In this document: positions 44,187 to 54,120 of the stretch, piece after piece | How the letters are laid out: the number at the start of each line of letters is the position of its first letter | Position numbering within the stretch: the stretch's first letter is position 1 | Source: Methanocorpusculum petauri | GTDB lineage: Archaea; Halobacteriota; Methanomicrobia; Methanomicrobiales; Methanocorpusculaceae | Length of the DNA: 64,000 nt | Direction of reading: 5' to 3' | Assembly (NCBI RefSeq): GCF_026891975.1 | Contig: NZ_JAPTGB010000006.1 | Coordinates: forward strand, 28,916 to 92,915 | Notes under the pieces: model-generated | What the model saw: the letters and a program-made list of their open reading frames with translations, nothing else | The model's database searches: none | Told to the model about the DNA's origin: nothing | Program-made: the position numbers and the translations under genes

Positions 44187-44762
44187 ATGAGAATACGTGG
44201 CATTACTGTTCGTGTCCCGCCGCTGCTGTTTGCGGTTACGGTGTTTTTTGCAGCTGTCTGTGCGATGATGTACGGATCTACCAAGGATCTGTCCTATCTG
44301 TATCTTGGCGCACCGCTGTGCGTTATCCTGATCTGTGTACCGCTGGCGATGAACTATATGACCGAGAAGCAGCTGGCAGAACAGCTGCCTGCAATGCGGG
44401 TACGTGCGAAGTTTTCCCGTGCACGCCAGATATCTCCTGCAATGGTCGGGACACCGGTCATTGTTGAAGGGAAGATTCTGAAGGTTACTGGACTTCTGAT
44501 GGGGAAACCCTCCTATCTGCTCTTGGATTCCACAGGTCAGATTGTGGTGCGCCGGTTTGCTCTCCCTGAGCCGCTGGTCGGTGTCGGTGCTGCTGTTGAG
44601 GTTGTCGGAACGGTTGCACGCAAAATTACCAACGGTGATGCGGTCTATGTCAATGCGGTCTCCATTAAGCCGATCAAGAAATTCCGGGAGGACGGATCAA
44701 AAGAGAGCGGGGAAAAACCGTCTGTCGGAGACGAGAAGATCCATATCAAAAGGCTCCATTAA
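44187..44762 (+). CDS. Membrane protein with C-terminal OB-fold-like domain
   Basis: 191 residues. Two hydrophobic helices (about 10-30 and 36-53) anchor a basic linker, then a domain of about 85 residues with the strand pattern PVIVEGKILKVTG...YLLLDSTGQIVVRRF...VEVVGTV, as in OB-fold nucleic-acid-binding proteins. The tail is Lys/Glu-rich. Function unknown. A TATA box 28 bases upstream supports the start. It stands at the left edge of the AT-richer accessory stretch. Confidence 0.72.
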   Translation: MRIRGITVRVPPLLFAVTVFFAAVCAMMYGSTKDLSYLYLGAPLCVILICVPLAMNYMTEKQLAEQLPAMRVRAKFSRARQISPAMVGTPVIVEGKILKVTGLLMGKPSYLLLDSTGQIVVRRFALPEPLVGVGAAVEVVGTVARKITNGDAVYVNAVSIKPIKKFREDGSKESGEKPSVGDEKIHIKRLH

Positions 44763-44869
44763 CCAGGACTGCGGAAACGTCACACTGACGACGAATAATG
44801 AACGCCAATAGATTTTCCGTGATGCGGCGAATACCTCTACCAATTCCAGGTATTTTTCCCTATTAATGG

Positions 44870-45135
44870 TGGAAACCAGACAATGACCGGAACGGTACCT
44901 ACACCACTTTTACTGATCTTACGCAGGACAGAAACTAAACCTCAGTAACCAGCAACATGCAGTCTCAGGTGGATGTGACCAACAGCGGCAGATTCACGCT
45001 TGCAAACCGTTGTATCCTCACCACCAGTACTGAAAGAGGGAGCGGTGGCGGTGTGTACGTGAACGGTACGTTCACTCTGTCCTGCGGCACACGACAGCAA
45101 CCTCACAGATGGCTGAACGAAAAAGGGGAATGACC
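44870..45135 (+). pseudogene. Remnant of an adhesin-like repeat protein
   Basis: Parts of the plus strand translate to VDVTNSGRFTLANRC and then GSGGGVYVNGTFTLSCGT, the unmistakable beat of GGGVYVNGTFTLSGGTISGNTA-type surface repeats (polymorphic membrane/adhesin-like). There is no start, the frame is closed by stops on both sides, and only about two repeat periods remain. The region up to 45581 has no gene I can support. Confidence 0.65.
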
Positions 45136-45581
45136 GTTCCTGCCTCCACGGGAAACCAGCGAATTGGGAGTTCGCACATTCATTACAATAAAGTAAATAC
45201 ATTTACATCGTTCAGCAAAAATACTCAGTACATGCCTATCTATATTCTCCCCCACGCCCAGACAACAAAGAATATGAAATCATCTCGTTCACATCATCCG
45301 GAAGTTTGAACGTATCAAGCCAGTACATTCCTTAGGTCAGGTGGAAGTACGTGCCGAATGTGAAACAGAATTATATAATCAGTTAAATAGGGAAACTACT
45401 GCGCGATCTCTCAGAAATGGATGTTGCAATTATTCTGCGTCGACTCATTTTGTAGTGATATAGAATAAGTAGTAGTTGACAATTTATCCACAACTCTGCT
45501 ACTAGTAAAGCCTCTTCCACTCGATAAACCATATCTTTTAATTAAATGTACTGCATTATAATGATAGGTGATGAATATTTC
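45136..45581. other. AT-rich intergenic stretch before the YhaO-like gene
   Basis: About 450 bases, clearly more AT-rich than the core genome, with only short frames lacking family likeness. TTTTAATTAAATG near 45536-45548 could serve as promoter for the gene at 45582. No RNA gene is recognised. Confidence 0.4.
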
Positions 45582-46655
45582 ATGAAACTTATTCATTGTG
45601 CAGATATTCATTTGGATTCGCCTATGGAAACGCACATGACAACAGAACAGGCTTCCGTGCGAAACACTGAGATTATCCACTCCTTTATTCGCATGACAGA
45701 ATATGCTAAGAAGAATGCTGTTCGTGTTGTCATTATTGCAGGTGATCTGTTCGATGGAGAGAGAATCAGAACCCGTACGGTGGATGAGATTCTTGATGCA
45801 ATACGCAGTACTCCTTCAGTGGACTATCTCTACCTTGCTGGAAACCATGATGAATCCTCTCACGCCTTCTCCAACCATGATCTTCCGCAGAACCTCAAGC
45901 AATTCAATCGCCAGTGGAATAGCTATATTTATGAGGATGTAATAGTCTCCGGAATTGAAATCTGCGATGAAAATGCGACATCTCTATACCAGAATATACC
46001 TCATAGGGAGGGCTGCATCAACATTGTATCTCTTCATGGTCAGGTTGGTACAACCTGTGGTATAGACCAGATCAATCTCAACCTACTAAAAAATCAAGGT
46101 ATTGATTATCTTGCACTAGGGCATCTGCACTCTTATTCCGTACAATCTCTAGATAACAAAGGTATATACTGCTATTCTGGATGTCTGGAGGGAAGAGGCT
46201 TTGATGAATGCGATAAAAAAGGCTTTGTTCTTCTCACGATAGAATCAGGTAGACTCCAACACGAATTTGTTCCTTTTTGCTGCCGCCAGTTGCATCAAGT
46301 TGATGTTGACATCACTGGTCTTACAAAGAATTCAGAGATTGGACAGATGATGAAATCCGCAGTGCAAGGTATCCAGCCTGATGATATGGTTGAATTCATC
46401 CTAACTGGTTACAGTGATCCTACTACTAACATTGCAGTATCATACCTGCAAAATCTCATAAATAACAGTTTTTTCTTTACGAAGGTCAAAAACGAGAGCC
46501 GCATGGCAATCAACCCAGAAGATTATAAAAACGACATCTCTCTGAAAGGTGAATTTATTCGTTTGGTTCTTGACAGTGATGCCAGTGATGAGGATAAGGC
46601 TGCCATTATTCGTACAGGAATCCAAGCCTTGACAGGGGAGGAAATCGGATTATGA
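45582..46655 (+). CDS. SbcD/YhaO-like DNA repair nuclease subunit
   Basis: 357 residues with metallophosphoesterase motifs HCADIHLDSP at 5-14, IIAGDLFDGE near 54, LAGNHDESS near 91 and LGHLHSYS near 187. The order and spacing match the Bacillus YhaO branch of the Mre11 family. It overlaps the ATPase gene by four bases (ATGA). Codons are AT-rich compared with sbcD at 18.2 kb, and it is not a close paralogue of that protein, so it was probably acquired, perhaps from Firmicutes-like donors. Start ATG at 45582 fits the motif position. Confidence 0.85.
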   Translation: MKLIHCADIHLDSPMETHMTTEQASVRNTEIIHSFIRMTEYAKKNAVRVVIIAGDLFDGERIRTRTVDEILDAIRSTPSVDYLYLAGNHDESSHAFSNHDLPQNLKQFNRQWNSYIYEDVIVSGIEICDENATSLYQNIPHREGCINIVSLHGQVGTTCGIDQINLNLLKNQGIDYLALGHLHSYSVQSLDNKGIYCYSGCLEGRGFDECDKKGFVLLTIESGRLQHEFVPFCCRQLHQVDVDITGLTKNSEIGQMMKSAVQGIQPDDMVEFILTGYSDPTTNIAVSYLQNLINNSFFFTKVKNESRMAINPEDYKNDISLKGEFIRLVLDSDASDEDKAAIIRTGIQALTGEEIGL

Positions 46656-49600
46656 AGCTTTTGAGATGCCACATTGAAAACTTTGGTGTTCTTTCTAACT
46701 TTGACTTCGATTTCTCATCTGGCCTTACTGTAATATATAGAGAAAATGGTTTTGGAAAAAGTACCTTTGCCGCCTTTATTAAGGCAATGTTCTACGGAAT
46801 GCCCCGTGGAGGTTCTCGAAGCGTTGTCGAGAATGAGCGCAAAAGATATGATCCCTGGCAGGGCGGCAAATATGGTGGATTTCTTGAGTTCGAATACCAA
46901 GAGACCTGGTATCGTGTAACCCGTTATTTCGGTAAAACTGCTTCTAAAGATACTTTTCAGATAATGGATATCTCAAATCGGCAGAGTATCACCCCATTTT
47001 CTGAGAGACTCGGTGAAGAGTTATTCCAGTTGGACGCAGAATCCTTTTCCCGGAGTACATATATGCCGCAGCTTTCTGCCCACGAACTGAAAGCTACAAC
47101 CTCAATTCGTACAAAACTTAGCAACCTTGTGGACAACACAAATGATCTGAACAACTTTGATACAGCTACAGCATCACTGCGACAATTTCGAACCAAGTTT
47201 AGAGCTTATCGGGGATCCAGTGGTGTAATCAACAATTTAGAGACGAAGTACAACACACTGGAACACCAAAAGTATGAGGCTGAGAAAGAGAAGCCTCGTC
47301 TGCAAGATATTTCTGGAGAAATCGAGCGCTTGTCTTTTGAAAAAGAGACCAATACTGCGGCGGTATCTGATCTGCGTGAGAAAATTCGCGTAGCATCTGC
47401 TCAGAAATCGTTGCAGTTACTCCAAGACCAACTGGCAGATTTGAGTATTACAGTGGACTTGCAGAAACAGTCCCTGTCAGAACTGGATGACAATTATCCG
47501 GCTGGATATCCCACATTGGAAGAGATTAAGATACAGCGAGATAATCTCTCCATCTCACAGCAAGCATCACAACGTCTTGAGAAGTTAACTTTATCTGAGG
47601 CGGATCGCATCGCTGTCGAAAAAGGCAAAATACTATTCCCTGACATAGACAAAGCGTCACAGGACATAGATACCTGTAATCAACTATATAATGAACTTAC
47701 TGAAGTATCAGCCAAACTGACTTCACAGATGCTCCCTGAGGAGTTGCAACGTTTGGAAGAACTGTCTAAAAAATTTGAAGAAAGTGTTCCCTCAAAAGAG
47801 GAACTTCGGATCTATCTAAATGCAGCGGACGAAATGAATGCAGCACAGATACAGCTATCTTCTTTAACAATGTCTGCTGAAAGCCAGATGCACCTAGAAA
47901 AATTAAAGGAACTTTTCGGATCTGAAATTCCTGATGACAACACACTGACTGCCTGTGAGCAGAACCAACACAATCGAGATGTACTGCTACTTCGGAAGAA
48001 ATCTTGTACACTCTCAGATAAAGATCAACAAGACTACCAGTATCTTCAGCGTACATTTGCATCAGGCATACCTTCAGAACAGGAAATTCAGGATAGACAA
48101 AACGATTATCGCAGAATTATAGAACTTACCAGCAAAAAAAACACAAAAACAACCCGCATAGAAGATGATGTAACCTCTCATATGACCACAGCTAAAGTTC
48201 CTCTTCTTTGCGGTGGTATCGGTGTTATGCTGCTAGTTTTTGGCATAATCTGCTTTGTGGCAAACCTTGCTACTCCAGGCATTCTACTTCTGGTTGCGGG
48301 TTTTGTTGGATTACTGGCAGCATTCTGGACCCATACTCATCAAATAGTTAGCAACAGGGCAAAAAGTACATCTGTAGTCACAGCAAGTGCCATTACCGAT
48401 ACTGAAAATCAAGAATTATATGATTTAAATCGTATTTTAAATGATTTTCTGCTTCGTTTTTACTCAGACGTGGCAGATCCAGAGAATAAGCTGATTCAGC
48501 TACTTCTTTCCACAAAGAAATTTGTGGACCTTAATGATAAAAAAAATTCATTAGATACAGAGCAGCAACAAATCGGAGAAGATATTGCAAAAAACACTCA
48601 ATATCTCCGTGAAGTATTTGATCAATACTATCACGGAGAACCTTACCGTGATACCTTTGTGCAGGAACTTCGGGAGTCCCGTCACAATTATGAGATACTA
48701 GAACTCCAGATGACCAGTATAACCCGGGAACGTGCCAATCTATCGGAAAAAATTGAGAACTGCCGCACACAAATTATCCATTTCCTTCGCCGTTACTACC
48801 CAGTTGAATTGCCCAAGGATCTGCGCCAGGGGGTACACACATTGGCCTCAGAAGTGGAGTCTTTCGCTGAATTGAGCCATAAATCTCAAACAATAATGAG
48901 TGATAATGCAGAGTATCAAGTACGGGAAGCAGAGTTGACAGATCAAATCCAAAAAATACTCACAAAATATGATGCTTTCGATTCGCAGCGCTCCTTTACC
49001 CAATGCTTGCAAGAACTACGCAGACGTTTGGAAGAGTACACGGTCTCTTCTGAACGGAAGGAGCACTTTATACATGACCATGTTGATGCCTCCAAACAAA
49101 AACAAATGGCCGAGGAATCGATCCACCAGTTCTTGCAAAAATATCAGCTTTCAGGAGACACTCCAGCAAACCTAATCGATAGTGCAGATAATGACACCAG
49201 ACGTCATCAGATCATAGAAGCCTCTCTTCGAGAGGAGACAGAAAAACTGAATGATTTTCTCGTCAAAAATCCTGGGATTGAACAACAAAGGCCAGATGCC
49301 GAAGAGCTTCCTGACCTTGACGTTCTCCAGAATTCTGAAAAGGAAACACAGGAAAAGATTGATGCTATTGATAGGAGTCTGCGTGATCTCCGGCAAGAAC
49401 AGGACTTTCTGCGGCAAGTAGTGGAAACAATCCCTGTATTGGATGACCAAATGGAATATCTGAAAATAAAACTGCAAAGTGCAGAGAAAAAATGCGAGCT
49501 GATTGACCGAACAATTGAACTTCTAAACAAGGCAAAAGATAATCTTGCTAATAGTTATGTAGGTAATGTTGAACGTGGTTTTGAAATGTATGCGCATTCG

Positions 49601-49900
49601 TTGTTGGATGGGCAACTCGGCCATGTGATGGTTGATAAAGATCTAAACCTTTATATCGATGAGAAAGGGGCAGCTAGGGAAGTTGGTAGTTTCAGTACGG
49701 GTATGATAGACGGTATAATGCTATGTATGCGATTATCCTTGGTCGATGCGCTGTTCACAACGGAGACTCCATTTCTTATTTTGGATGATCCTTTTGTGAA
49801 TTTGGATGATGATCATACGAGAAAAGCATTAGAGATTCTTAAAAAAATATCTCAGGATCACCAAGTTGTTTATATGGTGTGTAACAGTAGTAGAAGTTGA
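46652..49900 (+). CDS. YhaN-like SMC-type ATPase with central membrane segment
   Basis: 1082 residues. Walker A ENGFGKST is at 31-38 and the C-terminus has VGSFSTGMIDGIMLCMRL (signature region) and FLILDDPFVNLDD (Walker B). Long coiled coils flank two hydrophobic helices at about 515-560 (PLLCGGIGVMLLVFG and LLLVAGFVGLLAAF) where SbcC has its zinc hook. This layout is that of YhaN. The pair with the preceding nuclease may act on DNA ends at the membrane; a defence role is possible but unproven. AT-rich codons agree with horizontal transfer. Confidence 0.83.
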   Translation: MKLLRCHIENFGVLSNFDFDFSSGLTVIYRENGFGKSTFAAFIKAMFYGMPRGGSRSVVENERKRYDPWQGGKYGGFLEFEYQETWYRVTRYFGKTASKDTFQIMDISNRQSITPFSERLGEELFQLDAESFSRSTYMPQLSAHELKATTSIRTKLSNLVDNTNDLNNFDTATASLRQFRTKFRAYRGSSGVINNLETKYNTLEHQKYEAEKEKPRLQDISGEIERLSFEKETNTAAVSDLREKIRVASAQKSLQLLQDQLADLSITVDLQKQSLSELDDNYPAGYPTLEEIKIQRDNLSISQQASQRLEKLTLSEADRIAVEKGKILFPDIDKASQDIDTCNQLYNELTEVSAKLTSQMLPEELQRLEELSKKFEESVPSKEELRIYLNAADEMNAAQIQLSSLTMSAESQMHLEKLKELFGSEIPDDNTLTACEQNQHNRDVLLLRKKSCTLSDKDQQDYQYLQRTFASGIPSEQEIQDRQNDYRRIIELTSKKNTKTTRIEDDVTSHMTTAKVPLLCGGIGVMLLVFGIICFVANLATPGILLLVAGFVGLLAAFWTHTHQIVSNRAKSTSVVTASAITDTENQELYDLNRILNDFLLRFYSDVADPENKLIQLLLSTKKFVDLNDKKNSLDTEQQQIGEDIAKNTQYLREVFDQYYHGEPYRDTFVQELRESRHNYEILELQMTSITRERANLSEKIENCRTQIIHFLRRYYPVELPKDLRQGVHTLASEVESFAELSHKSQTIMSDNAEYQVREAELTDQIQKILTKYDAFDSQRSFTQCLQELRRRLEEYTVSSERKEHFIHDHVDASKQKQMAEESIHQFLQKYQLSGDTPANLIDSADNDTRRHQIIEASLREETEKLNDFLVKNPGIEQQRPDAEELPDLDVLQNSEKETQEKIDAIDRSLRDLRQEQDFLRQVVETIPVLDDQMEYLKIKLQSAEKKCELIDRTIELLNKAKDNLANSYVGNVERGFEMYAHSLLDGQLGHVMVDKDLNLYIDEKGAAREVGSFSTGMIDGIMLCMRLSLVDALFTTETPFLILDDPFVNLDDDHTRKALEILKKISQDHQVVYMVCNSSRS

Positions 49901-50192
49901 GTTCCAAGAGAAGGTTCTTTTGGGACTCTCAATTTCTGCGTTATTGAAAAAAATTAAGGCTACACAAAAGATGGTTTTCCCAATTGTGTGGTCCCCTAAC
50001 TTCCGTTACACGTTTGAAAAACATCGCTTTAAGATGGATTACTCAGGATAATCTCCACGTTCAACCTTTTTTGATAGCGAGTACGAGTGTCAAACAGAGC
50101 AGCTCCATTCTCTCTTCTACGAAAAAGATTATTCCGATTGCCAGCAACTAGGCGTTCACCAGGTGCTGTTCTGCACCGGAACCGGAGAGCAG
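49901..50192. other. Intergenic region after the YhaO/YhaN pair
   Basis: About 290 bases. Only a frame of 61 codons overlapping the end of the ATPase gene is open, without likeness to a known protein. The base composition returns from AT-rich to the genome norm at about 50150, which I take as the right border of the acquired segment. Confidence 0.4.
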
Positions 50193-50915
50193 TTACATTT
50201 TTTTCTTTGCCGCGGAGTACTTCCCAAGTACATCCATGTACTCTTCCGGCCGGTTCATGATATCCAGTGTGTCTCCGGAACCCACGAGATCATACAGACT
50301 CCGTCCTTCTTCAAGACCAATCTCCGGCAACGGTAAAGGCAGCATCACATGCATCGGGATCGGGTCTCCGTAATGCGGGTTTGCAACCCATCCTTCCTTT
50401 TTCATGTAGTAGTAAGCTGCGCCGTGCATCTCGTCGATCTCTCCGTACTCGCTGGCAAAGTCAGTTGAGACAAGGTTTGCCATCACCAGTTCCTCACGCC
50501 CGGGATTGATGGTTACATGGCCGTATCCTGGAGGAATCAGTACCGTATCCCCTCTGTGTGCCGGAAGCAGAATCACATCCGTGTGGTCGCGGCGCTGGAG
50601 CAGGTAATAGGCGAAACCGGATAAGACCTCGTATACTTCTGGGTACGGCATTCCCGACGGATTTTCCGGGTGATAGTGGCCTTTCGTCTTGGTGTACTCG
50701 TCGTTGAAGACGCCGGGCGGAATCACGGTAATATCGTATCTGAGGTGATGGCGCTCCAGCCAGGTATGATCACCATGGGTTCTCCAGAGATCGCGGTACA
50801 TAAAGTAGAGCGGGGTTTGCGGGTCGGCGGTCGGCTGCCGGGCAAACACATTTGCCATGTCGGCAATTGTTCGGACTCCCGGCTCCGGAAGTACGCCGGA
50901 CCAATACTTTTTCAT
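50193..50915 (-). CDS. pgi: Glucose-6-phosphate isomerase, archaeal cupin type
   Basis: 240 residues with the cupin metal site GHYHPENPSGMPYPEVYEVL near 95 and PPGYGHVTINPG near 138, as in the archaeal/Thermococcus-type PGI. It interconverts glucose 6-phosphate and fructose 6-phosphate, here for gluconeogenesis and sugar synthesis. The start is the ATG at 50915 (MKKYWSG). It follows the fwdC end by 129 bases; joint transcription is not certain. Confidence 0.92.
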   Translation of the reverse strand: MKKYWSGVLPEPGVRTIADMANVFARQPTADPQTPLYFMYRDLWRTHGDHTWLERHHLRYDITVIPPGVFNDEYTKTKGHYHPENPSGMPYPEVYEVLSGFAYYLLQRRDHTDVILLPAHRGDTVLIPPGYGHVTINPGREELVMANLVSTDFASEYGEIDEMHGAAYYYMKKEGWVANPHYGDPIPMHVMLPLPLPEIGLEEGRSLYDLVGSGDTLDIMNRPEEYMDVLGKYSAAKKKM

Positions 50916-51044
50916 GGCATAATAGTATTGCAGGCATCCTATAAGGATAATTTGCCGGAACTGGTTCTGCTCTCCATTCTGCGAACCGGGCAGACAGCCG
51001 AACAACAGTCACGCATAGCGGAACGTTCCCTGCAAAAAAGAATA

Positions 51045-51815
51045 TTATATCCGTGTATAAGAACCGACGCGGAGCGTTCCCTTGCCGTTGCGGTGTGCGA
51101 GATCACCCGTGAACACAGTGAGTTCCCGACCGTTTTCCACGATCTTTCCTGTCTCGGCAAACGTCGGCATGAAGTCGTCCACATGACCGAAAATCGTACA
51201 CTCGCCGCCGAACATGTCACCGCATGGCAGCACTGCGTTTCCTTCGATGATCAGTTTTCCGCCTTTCATGTTGGTTCCTGCGTGCAGACCGGCGTTACCC
51301 AATACCCGGACGACACCGCCGAAGAGACATTCACCGCAGTAGTCACCGACACTGCCCTCAACCAGAATTTCACCGCCGCGCACGCCTTTCCTGCCGCCGC
51401 GGTAACCGGAACCGCAGTAGTTTCCCGCGTTGCCGTGACAGATAATTTTTCCACCGAGCATTTCGCGTCCCAGCCAGTCACCGGCATTGCCCATGATCTC
51501 AATTGTGCCGCCGGTCATAAAGTCCCCGCAATGCATGCCAATGTCACCGTCCACAATGATCCGCCCGTCGGTCATATACTCGCCGACCCGTTTCACGCGG
51601 GATGCATCACCGATCAGAATAATCTCCGTTGCCCCGGGCCCTGCCGCCTCGCCGTCCACCCGGATATCAAACACATCGGACAACTGCATCTTCTGGTTGC
51701 CAACATATACGTTTACCCGGACGGTCTTGCAGAGCGTTTCAGGTGTTATCACCTCAGCCTCAATTGGTAGATGTGGGTCCACTGAATCGCGCACAATCAG
51801 CGTAATTCGTCTCAT
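51045..51815 (-). CDS. fwdC: Formylmethanofuran dehydrogenase subunit C
   Basis: 256 residues. The C-terminal two thirds form the repeated beta-helix also seen in glutamate synthase, with successive turns such as GEYMTDGRIIVDGDIG, GDFMTGGTIEIMGNAG, GREMLGGKIICHGNAG and GTNMKGGKLIIEGNA. It scaffolds the FwdA/FwdB parts of the CO2-fixing complex. It is the last gene of the eha-fwd operon and overlaps fwdA by four bases. Confidence 0.96.
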   Translation of the reverse strand: MRRITLIVRDSVDPHLPIEAEVITPETLCKTVRVNVYVGNQKMQLSDVFDIRVDGEAAGPGATEIILIGDASRVKRVGEYMTDGRIIVDGDIGMHCGDFMTGGTIEIMGNAGDWLGREMLGGKIICHGNAGNYCGSGYRGGRKGVRGGEILVEGSVGDYCGECLFGGVVRVLGNAGLHAGTNMKGGKLIIEGNAVLPCGDMFGGECTIFGHVDDFMPTFAETGKIVENGRELTVFTGDLAHRNGKGTLRVGSYTRI

Positions 51816-53515
51816 AACTTTGTCTCCGTCTCAATTTTCATACTGCGGGGAAGGTAATACTCCTCATCGACCGGATAGTTCTCTTTCCGGATCGAGTAGA
51901 ACCGCTCAAATGTGCGGATTAATTCAGGATCATTGTCCATGTCATAGGCTTTGGGAACCTTCGGGCTGCACCAGAACATTCTGTTCTGGTTGTCTGCCAC
52001 AATCTCATCATCATGCGAGATCAGAACACCGCCTTTAAAGGTGTACCGAGTCTGCGCAAATCCGCGAATGATCTCAGCATATTGCTTCGTCGGATCAATT
52101 TTGTCCGGCACAATCGGGTACACCGCAATGTCCGCCTCGGCACCAATGCCGAGATGGCCTTTGCCGCGTTCAAGGAGGCCGAGGGCCCGCGCCTGACCGG
52201 CACGGGTCATCACCGCAATTTCATCAAATGTCAGTTCACGGTCAAGTGACGGAAGCACCACGCGTTTTGCGGTACCTGCGTGTACTGTTGCAAACTCCTT
52301 CTCGCGGTACTCGCGGCTCATCAGGAGGCCAATGATCTCGGGATATTTCACAAACGGTGCGCCGTTCGGGTTGTCTGTTGTAAGCAGACACTGCCATGGA
52401 TTTTCTACCAGCAAAGCAAGTTCAAGACCGATTGCCCACATGACGCTGTTAACCAGATTTTTGCGCCGGTACATCACCGGAATTACACCGGACGCCGTCT
52501 CCAGTTCGACATCATGGTTGCTCCATTTGTCCTGATGCAGACGGTAGAGGTTAAATTCCATCGGGCCGTCGGCGGTCATGGTTGTGGTTCTGCCAAACAT
52601 CACCTGTCCCATGTCAATGGTGATCTGCGGCCGCAGATTCACCATACGGGACACCGGTTCAGCCTTGGAACAGAAATCACCCCAGCCGGAACCTCCGTAG
52701 GAGTGGAACTGTACGTGCGTGAGATAGGCGGTCTGCCGTTTTTTGTTCAGATCCGGAACAAGCCCCATCGTTCCAAGCGTGCAGGTGTAGTTTCCGGGTT
52801 TACCGAGGTTGTTGCAGTGCAGATGCACCGAGTGCGGAAGGCCGAGCATTTCGTTTGCTTCGATGACGCCTTTGATGTACTCGGCAGGACTCAGGTCGAA
52901 GAAGGGAATCGGTTTTCGGATGCAGTCCACATTTTTACCCCAGCTCCACATCTCCGCGCCCAGTGGGTTGGTGAGTTTCACACCGTAACCTTTGACTGCG
53001 TTGAGCCGCCAGGCAATGAGGGCAGCTGCGCGTTTGATGTCGCCGGCTGCAACCGCCCGCATGACACCCCAGTCGCCGTCGAACAGCGTCAGGATAAGGC
53101 CGTCCTGTAAGGGGGTGTGGCGGAACTCTTCGTGCGTGTGGCGGGCTTCCAGGGGGGCCATCGCTCCTTCGGTCAGTGTCGTGTATCCCATCAGTGCGTA
53201 GCGGTAGCTGTTGCCGTAGGTGGTCGGGATGCTGTAGCCGGAGACGGCACGCATGCCGTGACCGCGGGGAGCGCGGCCTGCCCGCATGTCTTCGGGACTC
53301 ATGTATCTGCCGAAGTTCACCTTCGTTCCGCAGATATGCGTGTGCGAGTCTATACCTCCCGGCATTACGAGCATTCCGCCGCAGTCAATGACCTCCGCAT
53401 TCTTCGACGGTTCTTCAGCGATGTGACCGTTTACAACGGCGAGGTCCATTTTCTCCTGCGAAATTTTGTTTACCGGATCGATCACGCAGGCATTTTTCAG
53501 AAAATAATCGGTCAT
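51812..53515 (-). CDS. fwdA: Formylmethanofuran dehydrogenase subunit A (metal-dependent hydrolase)
   Basis: 567 residues of the amidohydrolase superfamily with GIDSHTHICGTKVNF near 52 (HxH metal site), and further His regions such as HSVHLHCNNLG near 228. FwdA condenses formate, made at FwdB, with methanofuran. The ATG at 53515 overlaps the polyferredoxin stop by one base (TGATG); a longer frame upstream is read-through into that gene. Coupling to a hydrogenase operon is the notable feature. Confidence 0.96.
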   Translation of the reverse strand: MTDYFLKNACVIDPVNKISQEKMDLAVVNGHIAEEPSKNAEVIDCGGMLVMPGGIDSHTHICGTKVNFGRYMSPEDMRAGRAPRGHGMRAVSGYSIPTTYGNSYRYALMGYTTLTEGAMAPLEARHTHEEFRHTPLQDGLILTLFDGDWGVMRAVAAGDIKRAAALIAWRLNAVKGYGVKLTNPLGAEMWSWGKNVDCIRKPIPFFDLSPAEYIKGVIEANEMLGLPHSVHLHCNNLGKPGNYTCTLGTMGLVPDLNKKRQTAYLTHVQFHSYGGSGWGDFCSKAEPVSRMVNLRPQITIDMGQVMFGRTTTMTADGPMEFNLYRLHQDKWSNHDVELETASGVIPVMYRRKNLVNSVMWAIGLELALLVENPWQCLLTTDNPNGAPFVKYPEIIGLLMSREYREKEFATVHAGTAKRVVLPSLDRELTFDEIAVMTRAGQARALGLLERGKGHLGIGAEADIAVYPIVPDKIDPTKQYAEIIRGFAQTRYTFKGGVLISHDDEIVADNQNRMFWCSPKVPKAYDMDNDPELIRTFERFYSIRKENYPVDEEYYLPRSMKIETETKL

Positions 53516-54117
53516 CAGCGTTCCTCCGTCTGGATTGCTTCTACCCGTCGTGCAACGTGCATTGCACCGTTCGGGCAGGTGTCCTCGCAGACCTTGCATC
53601 CTTTGCAGAGGTCGTTGTGCAGCACGGTGTTTTTGCCTTTTTCAATCCGCATCAGGACGTCGGTGGAGACGGATGTTCCGCCTGCGCCCATATCGGGATC
53701 GATCTCGCGGTTGACGGGACAGGCGGTACAGCAGTTGCCGCAGCCCATGCAGAGTAGCGGGTTCACCAGCACTTCGTATTCGTGAGTGAAGGCAAGGTTC
53801 TGTTCATGCCGTTTTGCAAGAATGTCTCCGGAGGCGAGTACCTCTTCCGGACAGATTTCAACGCAGTAGCCGCACCGGAAACAGTGTCCCCGGATAATCT
53901 GCGGTTCCCATTTGCCATCCTCACGCTGAATTACGTCGATTGCGCCGGGGGCGGGACAGATCATTCTGCATTCAAGGCAGTGGGTACATTCGTTGCCGGT
54001 CAGTTCCGGGAAGTCCCGGAAGTGTGCGGGTGCCTGAAGCGGTGCGGTCTTTGCGGTGAGGAACTTTTTGATCCAGCCGATCCGGCAGAACTCTCTGAGG
54101 TAGGATGCAACGCTCAT
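53515..54117 (-). CDS. ehaP: Four-cluster polyferredoxin of the Eha operon
   Basis: 200 residues with four complete CxxCxxCxxxC sets: Cys44/47/50/54, Cys79/82/85/89, Cys123/126/129/133 and Cys171/174/177/181. It should pass electrons between the Eha hydrogenase catalytic core and its acceptor, in this operon plausibly the Fwd complex. The letter P is by position after the large subunit; exact equivalence to Methanothermobacter EhaP, which has more clusters, is not sure. Starts 4 bases after the large subunit stop and overlaps fwdA by one base. Confidence 0.82.
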   Translation of the reverse strand: MSVASYLREFCRIGWIKKFLTAKTAPLQAPAHFRDFPELTGNECTHCLECRMICPAPGAIDVIQREDGKWEPQIIRGHCFRCGYCVEICPEEVLASGDILAKRHEQNLAFTHEYEVLVNPLLCMGCGNCCTACPVNREIDPDMGAGGTSVSTDVLMRIEKGKNTVLHNDLCKGCKVCEDTCPNGAMHVARRVEAIQTEER

Positions 54118-54120
54118 GGT

